29,962 bases of DNA from positions 1,069,190 to 1,099,151 of the forward strand of contig MU646305.1 in NCBI GenBank assembly GCA_026770585.1, read 5' to 3'. Of this stretch, positions 21,304 through 28,520 are shown piece after piece. The notes under the pieces were generated by a model that was not told where the DNA came from, did no database searches, and saw only the letters and a program-made list of their open reading frames with translations. Position 1 is the stretch's first letter. Each line of letters begins with the position of its first letter. This DNA is from Baffinella frigidus (taxonomy: Eukaryota; Cryptophyceae; Cryptomonadales; Baffinellaceae). The translations under genes and the position numbers were made by a program.

Positions 21304-21330
21304 GTCACCCCCCACCCTGGAGGCGGGGAT

Positions 21331-21390
21331 AAACAAAGCTCAGGGTACCCTGAGCAAACAAAGCTCAGGGTACACTGAGCCCTGAAGTTC
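21331..21390 (+). repeat. Direct repeat with internal palindrome
   Basis: AAACAAAGCTCAGGGTAC occurs twice (21331 and 21356). AGCTCAGGGTACCCTGAGC folds on itself. Confidence 0.75.
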
Positions 21391-21412
21391 AGGGGGTGGG
21401 GTTTCCAAGCCG

Positions 21413-21550
21413 CCACTCGGTGGGCTACGAAGGTTTCGGTGGCCCCGGATTCCGGGGTGTTACGTGACCAATTTGCATGAGAAAAATCCTTAATGTTGAT
21501 TGTCTTCTGATAAGTTGACTTTTGGTGAAAGGTTCGCAGTCCACCGTGTG
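21413..21550 (-). mobile_element. MITE family N, copy 3
   Basis: CCACTCGGTGGGCTACGAAG and GTTCGCAGTCCACCGTGTG. Interior GGGTGTTACGTGACCAA and GTTGACTTTTGGTGAAAGG, as in copies 1 and 2. Confidence 0.82.
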
Positions 21551-21661
21551 GTGGGCAAATCGATGGTTTCTTCAGTCAACTCCCGTACAACTGCCACCAG
21601 AATCGGGTGGCGTCTGTGGGGGATTGACTTAAGATTTGCCCCGAGGTTGCCTCCAGGGTGG
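21551..21661. mobile_element. Family O, copy 2, left end lost
   Basis: GGGCAAATCGATGGTTTCTT, AATCGGGTGGCGTCTGTGGG, GATTTGCCCC and TTGCCTCCAGGGTGG. It abuts N copy 3. Confidence 0.75.
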
Positions 21662-21750
21662 CCCCTTTTTGTGAGTCCAAAGTTGACGGGGTTGTACCAG
21701 GAACCCAGGGTGTCAACTTGAGAATAGTCCGTGAACCCGCCTGACCTTGA
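21662..21750. repeat. Family D fragment
   Basis: GAGTCCAAAGTTGACGGGGT, TGTACCAGGAACCCAGG and GTCAACTTGAGAATAGTCCG. Confidence 0.6.
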
Positions 21751-21808
21751 AATGCCACCGATAGTTGACTCATTCTGATGAGGTCCAATCGCCCTCCGAA
21801 TGCCTTGT

Positions 21809-21862
21809 TAGGGTCTAGGGTCTAGGGTCTAGGGTCTAGGGTCTAGGGTCTAGGGTCTAGGG
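21809..21862 (-). repeat. TCTAGGG tandem tract
   Basis: Seven to eight exact TCTAGGG units, then GGTTAGGG and TTGAGGG. G-rich strand on +, opposite to the other blocks nearby. A pure variant-telomere run. Confidence 0.92.
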
Positions 21863-21895
21863 GTTAGGGTTGAGGGTTCACCTCTACGTCGGCTG

Positions 21896-21998
21896 TAAAC
21901 CCTACACCCTAAACCCTACATCCTAAACCCTAAACCCTAAACCCTAAACCCTAAACCCTAAACCCTAAACCCTAAACCCTAAACCCTAAACCCTAAAG
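21896..21998 (+). repeat. CCCTAAA array
   Basis: About fourteen units, the last eleven exact; as clean as the window start. Confidence 0.93.
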
Positions 21999-22028
21999 TG
22001 GTGGTGGAACGGCCCGCCTAAGTGTACG

Positions 22029-22062
22029 CCACACAGTGGGCTTCGAAGTTGATTTCGACTAG
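22029..22062. repeat. Family B terminal fragment
   Basis: CCACACAGTGGGCTTCGAAG TTGATTTCG without a partner end. Confidence 0.6.
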
Positions 22063-22174
22063 AACCCCTGTGAAATATCGGTTAATTAAATGTCCTTGTA
22101 CCGAGCAATTCTTGATTAGTACCTAGATAATAAATGGACCGACCCGCAAAGCCCTCCTAATGCCTCGTTGCTCT

Positions 22175-22616
22175 GCCTCACTAAAGTTGACCTGACTATT
22201 CTCAAGTTGACATGCTGGGTGTTCGGTACACACCCGTCAATTTCGGGGCGGGAAAGAGCCCGGGCTCATCGGATTGGTGAGCCCAAATAGACTGCGATAG
22301 AGCGAGGCCTCGTCGCCCTTGCTCATCTAAATCTGGGGTAACCGCGTCGGATTTCCCCACTCTATCAGGCAACGCCTAAAGTCATCAGATAGTTGACTAG
22401 AAATATTTCTGGGTCCGGCGGTTGGTCCTCGACAGTTCTCAGGAGGCGCAGAGGGAACCTCCCGCCCGGAACCCAGCCCGCCCACGGGGCGGTCTGAGCG
22501 AAATCTCTTCCCGGCTCATCGGATTGGTGAGCCCAAATAAACTGAGACTGAGCGAGGCCTCGTCGCCCTTGCTCATCTAAATCTGGGGTAACCGCGTCGG
22601 GTTTCCCCACTCTACC
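22175..22616 (+). repeat. Family D region with a 102-bp direct repeat, 250 bp apart
   Basis: 22263-22364 and 22513-22614 match closely: GGCTCATCGGATTGGTGAGC, GAGCGAGGCCTCGTCGCCCT and GGGGTAACCGCGTCGG. The first copy continues a reversed D element (GGCGGGAAAGAGCCCGGGC). Confidence 0.85.
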
Positions 22617-22660
22617 CACACCAACACCCCCAACACGGCCTGCCGCCATGTAAGCACCCC

Positions 22661-22882
22661 CACCGAGGTTGTGTCAGAGTAGATCCATGGCGGCCGTGTT
22701 AGTAGTAGGAAAGTTCTCTCTCTCTCTCTCTCTCTCGCTCTCTCTCTCTCTCTCGCTCGCTCTCTCTCTCTCGCTCGCTCTCTCTCTCTCTCTCTATCTA
22801 TCTCGCTCGCTCGCTCTCTCAGTATGACCTAGAGAGAGAGAGAGAGAGGTCGTGTGCACTTTTAACGGTCACAGTGCTTCCC
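22661..22882 (+). repeat. Duplicated TC-rich segment, copy 1
   Basis: CACCGAGGTTGTGTCAGAGT, AGATCCATGGCGGCCGTG, a TC microsatellite (22713-22820), then TATGACCTAGAGAGAGAG. Copy 2 at 23179-23305 has a much shorter TC run. Confidence 0.85.
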
Positions 22883-22903
22883 CCTGATGTCCTCCTAATC
22901 TCG

Positions 22904-23000
22904 GAACATGACATAATCTGTCGTGTAATCTTCAGGCTTCTAACGCCGAAGATCAGGGTAGATATGCTATTTTAGGCATACAACTAAGGCTTCGATGAGT
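22904..23000 (-). repeat. Partial copy of the element at 2270-2422
   Basis: CTCGGAACATGACATAATCT, TCTAACGCCGAAGATCAGGG and TATTTTAGGCATACAACTAA match the reverse of 2330-2422. Confidence 0.72.
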
Positions 23001-23059
23001 GTACTTAGTAACGGTTTCTGGTAAGTTTCGAGATGAAATTGACGTGACCTCTCTCTGAG

Positions 23060-23173
23060 ACCTAGGACCCTACGGTAGGCAATCCGTAGGGACATAGGGG
23101 GGGTTTCTACCGATCAGGTAACGGAAACTCGGGCTCTCAGAGCCCAAAAATCCCTTCGTAGCCCTCCGTGTAG
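23060..23173 (+). mobile_element. Family B element, left end lost
   Basis: CCCTACGGTAGGCAATCCGT, then CAGGTAACGGAAACTCGGGC and CCCTTCGTAGCCCTCCGTGT. The G run is eight long here. Confidence 0.75.
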
Positions 23174-23178
23174 CTACC

Positions 23179-23305
23179 CACACCGATGTTGTGCCAGAGT
23201 AGATCCATGGCGGCCGTGTTGGTTGTAAGAAAGATCTCTCTCTCGCAGTGTGACCTAGAGAGACAGGTTATGTGCACTCTACACGTCCACAGTGCTTCTC
23301 CGGGA
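23179..23305 (+). repeat. Duplicated TC segment, copy 2
   Basis: Same order of motifs as 22661-22882 (CAGAGTAGATCCATGGCGGC, GTGACCTAGAGAG, CACAGTGCTTC). Confidence 0.82.
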
Positions 23306-23333
23306 ATGGACGCGATCTCTCTCTGCGTTCCTG

Positions 23334-23411
23334 TTGGGGGGTTCCTACCGATCAGGTAACGGAAACTCGGGCTCTCAGATCGCAACAATCCCTTCGTAGC
23401 CCTCTGTGTGG
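23334..23411 (+). repeat. Family B right-half fragment
   Basis: GGTTCCTACCGATCAGGTAA CGG to CCCTTCGTAGCCCTCTGTGT GG. Bracketed by direct copies of GCGATCTCTCTCTG (23309 and 23426). Confidence 0.75.
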
Positions 23412-23460
23412 CTACCCACACCGATGGCGATCTCTCTCTGAGTTCCTGTTGCACCGTTGG

Positions 23461-23606
23461 CAGGTCACAAGCCGCCTCAATCGACGATAGGTAGCCGTCG
23501 ATTGATAGGTAGCCGTCGATTGAGGCGACCCTAGGGTCCTACGGTAGGGCTACCTGTTGCCTCCATCGACGATAGGTAGCCGTCGATTGAGGCGACTTGT
23601 GACCTG
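23461..23606. mobile_element. 146-bp palindromic element with nested palindromes
   Basis: Ends CAGGTCACAAGCCGCCTCAA and GAGGCGACTTGTGACCTG. Inside, CGACGATAGGTAGCCGTCG is itself a palindrome with a GATAGGTAGCCGTCGATTG tandem unit. A second compact copy, AAGTCGCCTCAATCGACGGC onward, occupies 23607-23661. Confidence 0.85.
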
Positions 23607-23755
23607 CATATAAGTCGCCTCAATCGACGGCTACCTATCGTCGATTGAGGCGACAGGTAGCCATACCGAAGGACCCTAGGGTGGTGTGTGTCCTTCCTCG
23701 CGAGTAACCCCTGCAAGTACATCTCTGTTTCAGCAGACCTACCCCTCATTGGCTA

Positions 23756-23873
23756 CAGGGATACCTCGCTCATAAGAACCCCCACCCCCCCTGGTACCAC
23801 CATGTGACCCTAGGTATAGCCCTACTGTAGCGTCCTAGGAGGGGACGGTTTCTTATGAGCGAGGTACCTCTGT
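23756..23873. mobile_element. MITE family P, copy 1, TA duplication
   Basis: CAGGGATACCTCGCTCATAA and TTATGAGCGAGGTACCTCTG, TA on both sides. Length 118. Confidence 0.88.
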
Positions 23874-24039
23874 AGGTACGGAGTATCGTTGGAAGGGAGA
23901 CCGGGGTGGGTAGTGACACGGGTACATGTAGTGACACGGCATGGGCTCTGTAGGACCTAGCGCATCACCACCTTTCCATACAAGGGGCACCCTTGTTTGG
24001 AAAGGTGGGGAACTTCGATGAAGTGCACTCCGACCCACA

Positions 24040-24166
24040 AGATTTCAGCTAAGTCAACCAGCTCACCTAAGTCAACTCTCCCCTGATTTCGTTTAGATGG
24101 ACCCTGCCACCATGGCCGGCATTTGACTTAAGGCGCTGGTTTTCAGGGGGGGTTGACTTAGGCGAA
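24040..24166. repeat. Worn palindrome with TAAGTCAA motifs
   Basis: CAGCTAAGTCAACC and CTAAGTCAACTCTCCCCTGA against TCAGGGGGGGTTGACTTAGG form an imperfect foldback. Confidence 0.6.
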
Positions 24167-24210
24167 ATGTTCTGGATCCGAGTGAAGTGGGGAACTCCGA
24201 CGTTCCACAC

Positions 24211-24341
24211 TGCCACGCCAGATTGCTCGAGGGGGTTCGGCTCTTTCCGACCGTCCCCTTTGACGGTGATGACTTTTGAAACCCGCTGCACTGAGGGGCA
24301 ATTGACTTTTGGCGGCCCCCGTCCTGGACTCTGGCGTGGTG
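24211..24341. mobile_element. MITE family E, copy 2
   Basis: TGCCACGCCAGATTGCTCGA and GGACTCTGGCGTGG. Shared centre AATTGACTTTTGGCG. Confidence 0.75.
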
Positions 24342-24599
24342 GCGCCAAATGTGGACATTTTTGGAGCCTTGTTCGGAATCGAGGGAGGAAAACCAGCCTG
24401 GGGCGGAGCAAAGGCCTCCGATCCTCTGCACCGGGGGGCTTCCACTTAGCAGCGGCCGAGTTCCTTTCCCCACGGATATCCGGGGGAAATGCGGTTGGAA
24501 ACCAATGCAAGTGGATAAGATTCTAGTACGAATCGTTTAGATGGACTGTATCCGTCAAGCCGCTAGTGGCTGCTAAGTGGGGGCTGGATGCGATCCGCA

Positions 24600-24735
24600 A
24601 GGAAGCATGACTTTTCTGCAGAAATACTTCCAGTGCCCGCCTATGTTGAAAGCTCGAAGAACCTAAAGCACCTATATAAAAAAAGGACCTAACGAGCCCG
24701 TCTAGGACTTCGTCCTCATAAGAAAGCGTTCCCCC
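24600..24735. other. Stretch with nothing recognised
   Basis: No exon motif, palindrome or tandem repeat stands out between about 24600 and 24735. Confidence 0.4.
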
Positions 24736-24736
24736 T

Positions 24737-24954
24737 CAGGACCCTACAGTAGGCCTATGCCTAGGACCCTACAGTAGGCCTCTACAGTAGGCCTATGCCT
24801 AGCACCCTACTGTAGGACCCTACAGAAGGCCTAAGCCTAGGACCCTACTGTAGGACCCTACAGTAGGCCTATGCCTAGGACCCTACAGTAGGCCCCTACA
24901 GTAGGCCTATGCCTAGGACCCTACTGTAGGACCCTACAGTAGGCCTATGCCTAA
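24737..24954 (+). repeat. Tandem array of the family P core
   Basis: GGACCCTACAGTAGGCCTAT GCCTA repeated six to seven times, with partial units CCCTACTGTA. The same string is the centre of P elements (25905-25935). Confidence 0.88.
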
Positions 24955-25012
24955 ACATGACCACAGTGTAACCCCCCGCGGGGATGCTGCACTTTATCTC
25001 AGAAAAGGAGTT

Positions 25013-25124
25013 CTAAAACTCGTTTTCTTAAGTCAATTCCCCTTCAAATATGTCAACTTTTTCTTTTCTCTACGCATAAGTTGACATATTTGAAGGGGGA
25101 TTGACTTAAGAAAACGAGTTTTAG
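25013..25124. repeat. Near-perfect 112-bp hairpin abutting a family B element
   Basis: CTAAAACTCGTTTTCTTAAG and TCAATTCCCCTTCAAATATG are inverted at 25080-25124 almost without error. The last base touches B copy 7. Confidence 0.88.
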
Positions 25125-25282
25125 CCGCACAGCGGGATTCGAAGAGATTTCTGAATAACCCTTAAGCGATAGGACCTACGACCCTAGGCAACCCGTAGGG
25201 GCATCAAGGGGGTTCCTATGGATAAGGTAACGGAAAGGTGGCCCGAAATGGGCCGAAAATCTCTTCGCAGACCGCTGTGTGG
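25125..25282 (+). mobile_element. Family B, copy 7
   Basis: CCGCACAGCGGGATTCGAAG and CTCTTCGCAGACCGCTGTGT GG. The hairpin and this element together are bracketed by direct repeats AACATGACCACAGTGTAACC (24953) and AACATGACCGCAGTGTAACA (25322). Confidence 0.82.
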
Positions 25283-25398
25283 AGAGGGGCCCGCGCAGAG
25301 AGAAAATGGTTTTTTGAAACAAACATGACCGCAGTGTAACACCCCATGGGGATGTTGCACTCCAGGGTCTACATGTAGATGGAATCAATATAGGCATG

Positions 25399-25489
25399 CC
25401 ACACGGCGGGCTACGAAGGGATTTTCGGGCTCTTATTTCCCGAGTTTTCGTTACCTTATCAGTAGGAACCCCCCCCTATGTCCCTACGG
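25399..25489 (-). mobile_element. Family B, truncated copy
   Basis: CCACACGGCGGGCTACGAAG to TATGTCCCTACGG, then unrelated sequence. Confidence 0.75.
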
Positions 25490-25720
25490 CCAAACTCGCC
25501 TTAGTCGCCCGTAGCGCGAGAATACACGTTGTTTATTGAGAGAGATTGATAATTTATTGCCGAACAGTCAGTGTCAGTGTCGCACATGCTACGCATTGTG
25601 CCATTACTGTACCCAGTGTCAGCCGCTCATTCGAGCATTTTCCGGATGGATTATAACTCCACCTACTACAATTCATTGCCCATAGGGTGAATATTCATAG
25701 GGTGAATATTCACCCTAGCC

Positions 25721-25777
25721 CTAGGCAGGTCCTAGGACCCTACCTTAGGGCGTATGAGCCTAGTGGCCAATTAAGGG
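25721..25777 (-). repeat. Family Q fragment (reverse)
   Basis: CCTAGGCAGGTCCTAGGACC and GGGCGTATGAGCCTAGTGGC. Preceded by the palindrome GGGTGAATATTCACCC. Confidence 0.7.
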
Positions 25778-25866
25778 ATAGAAAAAACATCGCGTTTATT
25801 ACGGATCAAAACCAACACGCCCACCATGCATCCCCTTCCGTGAAGGCCTTGCATTTACTAAGACTA

Positions 25867-25983
25867 CAGGGGTACCTCGCTCATAAGAAACCGCCTCCCC
25901 CTAGGACCCTACAGTAGGCCTATGCCTAGGGCCATATGTTGGTCCTAGGGGGGGGGCAGTTTCTGATGAGCGAGGTACCCCTG
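25867..25983. mobile_element. MITE family P, copy 2, TA duplication
   Basis: CAGGGGTACCTCGCTCATAA and TGATGAGCGAGGTACCCCTG flanked by TA. Length 117. Confidence 0.9.
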
Positions 25984-26054
25984 TAGAACCTGAAAGATGA
26001 CGCTCGGCTTGAAGATTCGAAGGTCTCTCGACACCCTCTCGGTGGGGGTGCATA

Positions 26055-26144
26055 CAGGGGTACCTTGCTCATCAGAAACAGCCCCCTCCCTAGCACCACC
26101 ATAGGGCCCTAGGCATAGGCCTACTGCAGGGTCCTACGGGGGTG
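26055..26144. mobile_element. Family P, copy 3, right end lost
   Basis: CAGGGGTACCTTGCTCATCA and the core CATAGGGCCCTAGGCATAGG, then broken off near GGTGGTGCATAC. Confidence 0.78.
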
Positions 26145-26204
26145 GTGCATACATGCCTCCTCACGCCAGTTTTGGTAGTACTACAGGTCTCTCGCTGCAC
26201 TCTA

Positions 26205-26330
26205 CAGGGGTACCTCGCTCATAAGAAACATCAGAAACAGCCACCCCCTAGGACCCTACAGTGGGGCTATGTTTAGGGCCCTGTGGTGATCCTAGGGGGG
26301 TGGCGCTTTCTTATGAGCGAGGTACCCCTG
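26205..26330. mobile_element. MITE family P, copy 4, TA duplication
   Basis: CAGGGGTACCTCGCTCATAA and TTATGAGCGAGGTACCCCTG, TA on both sides; a 9-bp internal repeat (CAGAAACAT type) makes it 126 bp. Confidence 0.9.
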
Positions 26331-26551
26331 TAAGCGGGAGAACCTCCACTTGAATCCACAGCTACGAGGTGGCGCACGGCTTGAACACGAGGAGGAGAGT
26401 GCCATACGAAAACCCTAGAGAGATTGATAATGTATTGCCAAACAACCAGCGTCAGCGTCCGCTCATTCGAGCATTGTCCGGATGGATTCTAACTCCACCT
26501 CCTACCTACGGAAACCCTAGATCCCTAGGGATGTCCTATCGTAGGATCCCG

Positions 26552-26605
26552 CACAGCTAGGTGGTAGCACCCGGCTTGAACACGCGGAGGGTAGCGCCAT
26601 ACGAA
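26552..26605 (+). repeat. Dispersed unit GCACAGCTAGGTGG (one of five)
   Basis: GCACAGCTAGGTGGTAGCAC, CCGGCTTGAACACGCGGAGG. Other copies: 26360-26410 (worn), 26860-26912, 27026-27074 and, reversed, 27608-27652. Confidence 0.8.
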
Positions 26606-26632
26606 CCCCCTAGATCCCTAGGGATGTCCTAT

Positions 26633-26848
26633 CCTTTAAGTGGCCAGTAGGCTCATACACCCTACGGTACAGGGGTACCTCGCTCATAAGAAACCGCCCC
26701 CCCTAGGTCCCTACAGTAGGACTATGCCTAGGGTCTTACGGTGATCCTAGGGGGGGGGGCGTTTCTTATGAGCGAGATACCCCTGTAGGCCCCAAGGACC
26801 TCCCTAGGGCTTCCACGGGCGATTATTCGCCCGCTGGGCACTTGAGGG
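26633..26848. mobile_element. Family Q, copy 4, interrupted by a P element
   Basis: TTTAAGTGGCCAGTAGGCTC up to CCCTACGG, then P copy 5, then GGCCCCAAGGACCTCCCTAG and GGGCACTTGAGGG. Removing P restores the CTACGGTAGGSCCC string of other Q copies. Confidence 0.82.
26670..26785. mobile_element. MITE family P, copy 5, nested in Q, TA duplication
   Basis: CAGGGGTACCTCGCTCATAA and TTATGAGCGAGATACCCCTG. The TA at 26668-26669 and 26786-26787 is single in uninterrupted Q copies. Confidence 0.92.
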
Positions 26849-26918
26849 ATCCTAGGATGCCGCACAGCTAGGTGATGACGCCCGGCTTCAACACGCGGAG
26901 GGGCCTTTTCCGACCCAA
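26804..26918 (+). repeat. Left arm of a large inverted repeat
   Basis: CCTAGGGCTTCCACGGGCGA, TTATTCGCCCG, CACTTGAGGGATCCTAGGAT, the GCACAGCTAGG unit and CTTTTCCGACCCAACCC are all repeated in reverse at 27582-27716. Confidence 0.85.
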
Positions 26919-27016
26919 CCCTTAAGTGGCCAGTAGGCCCGTACGCCCTACGGTAGGGCCCTAGGACCTGCCTAGGACCTCTTGGGGGTCTTTTTGACCC
27001 CCTCGCCACTTAAGGG
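26919..27016. mobile_element. Family Q, copy 5 (complete)
   Basis: CCCTTAAGTGGCCAGTAGGC and TCGCCACTTAAGGG; inner GGGGGTCTTTTTGACCCCC hairpin. Confidence 0.82.
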
Positions 27017-27104
27017 ATCGTAGGATCTCGCACAGCTAGGTGGTGGCGCCCGGCTTGAACACGCGGAGGGGCGCGCGGCCGCCTCTCGAAGAGCCCCTGG
27101 GAGG

Positions 27105-27470
27105 AGAGCCTGGCGGCCGGGGGAACGCGCCTGCCAGGGAAATACCAGGACATGTCAATCCACGGTGCTTTCCTGTCAAAAAACTCCTGCCCATGATTCC
27201 ATTGGTTGCGGGACGGCCGGGGGATCGCGCCGGCCACCGTCGCCGGGGACATGTCAACCCACGGTACTTTCCTGTCAAAAAACTCCACTACATGTCCTCT
27301 GGAAAGCACCGTCAATTTGGAACGCTCCTGCGACGCAAGTCAGAAGTGCGGATTTCATGTTTGCGTGTATCTACGAGTAACGTTCATTCTGGGAGATTCC
27401 TGGTGGCTGGGGGATCGCGTCTGCCAACGTGACCGAAATGTCAAACCACGTGGGTTTTGACGCAACCACG
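27105..27470 (+). repeat. Three diverged units of about 110 bp
   Basis: GACATGTCAATCCACGGTGC, TTTCCTGTCAAAAAACTCC recurs at about 27247 (CATGTCAACCCACGGTACTT) and, worn, at about 27437 (ATGTCAAACCACGTGG). Each follows a GCCGGGGG..CGCGCC-type GC-rich run. It fills the inside of the inverted repeat. Confidence 0.7.
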
Positions 27471-27581
27471 GTTGCGTCTCTCCCCCTTTTTAAAAAAAAG
27501 GTTTTTCAAAAAACTCCGGGATTTCTTCGGGAAAGCAAATTGACGTCAATTTGTAGATGTTAGGTGGAGCTCAGGGGCGGA

Positions 27582-27716
27582 CGCGCACCGGGTTGGGTCG
27601 GAAAAGGCCCCTCCGCGTGTTCAAGCCGGGCGCCACCACCTAGCTGTGCGGGATCCTACGATCCCTCAAGTGCCCAACGGGCGAATAATCGCCCGTGGAA
27701 GCCCTAGGCAGGTCCT
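27582..27716 (-). repeat. Right arm of the large inverted repeat
   Basis: Inverse of 26804-26918: GGGTTGGGTCGGAAAAGGCC, CCTCCGCGTGTTCAAGCCGG, CCACCTAGCTGTGCGGGATC, GATCCCTCAAGTGCCC and CGGGCGAATAATCGCCCGTG. Confidence 0.85.
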
Positions 27717-27988
27717 AGGGGTGCAGTCCGTGGAGTTAGCAAGTTGATCGCTTTTCACTAGGTTAGGACCTGTTAACAGGACCTTTAGGAGGGGAATCAA
27801 GAAGAAGGAGGGGGCACTGGGTTGCGTCGGGTGCTCCACTTAATACCACTCAATACCACTCAGTACCACCTGGGAGGTCACACAAGAGAGAAGATAATCT
27901 CGAGGGACCTACCCAGAGTCGTATATCACCGAGTATCCAACGTATACGAAGATTAACGCACCGGGTTGGCTCGGGTGGATGCGCGCCC

Positions 27989-28196
27989 GTGCAGTCCGTG
28001 GAGACTGCGGCGTGATGACCGACGTCAGCCCTCTCGGACTCACCTGCGGATAAACGGCCTTCAAAACTTCGCTGGGGGTCCATTTAATAGTCCAATCAAG
28101 TCCATTTAATCAAATGTTAGTCCATCTAATCGAAACCAGTCCGTGGAGACTGCGGCGTGACGACCGAAGTCTACCCCCGCGGACTCACGTGCGGAC
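27989..28196 (+). repeat. About 60-bp direct repeat, two copies
   Basis: CAGTCCGTGGAGACTGCGGC, GTGATGACCGA and GGACTCACCTGCGG at 27989-28050 recur at 28137-28196. A start-only copy (GCAGTCCGTGGAG) is at 27723. Confidence 0.85.
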
Positions 28197-28396
28197 GCGA
28201 CTTGGTGGCACGGGTTGTTCCTCCCTAGGGTGGGTGGGTGTGGAAGAGCGCGGCCCACCGAGACAAAAGTCGAGAGTGGAACGTCTCAAAGCAAAAGTGG
28301 AACCTCTGTCAACTTGAGGAGTAACAGTGGATTTCGCGGACACGCCAGGAGTGTTGCACACGCCATTTTTTGACACGGCCGGAGTTTTTGCACACA

Positions 28397-28520
28397 CCGC
28401 ACGGCATAAGCACACTCGGCAAGCCGCGTAAGCACACTCGGCAATTTCCAATTGGCAATTTCCAATTGGCAATTTCCAATTGGCGAGCCTAAAAAGTCAA
28501 ATTGGTGAGCCTAAAAAGTA
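28397..28520 (+). repeat. Short tandem repeats
   Basis: TAAGCACACTCGGCAA twice, then GGCAATTTCCAATT three times, then GGYGAGCCTAAAAAGT twice. Confidence 0.9.

Noticed and set aside
186-21303. Bacterial or organellar UbiB gene
   Set aside because: Split by GT-AG introns with telomere-like DNA; no operon or ribosome-binding context.
20040-23170. CCTACGGTAGG words as transcription-factor sites
   Set aside because: The word is part of families B, H, P, Q and Y and tracks transposon copies, not promoters.
24067-24540. Overlapping frames of 95-147 codons on both strands
   Set aside because: Cover family E and a worn palindrome, overlap in several frames equally, no motif.
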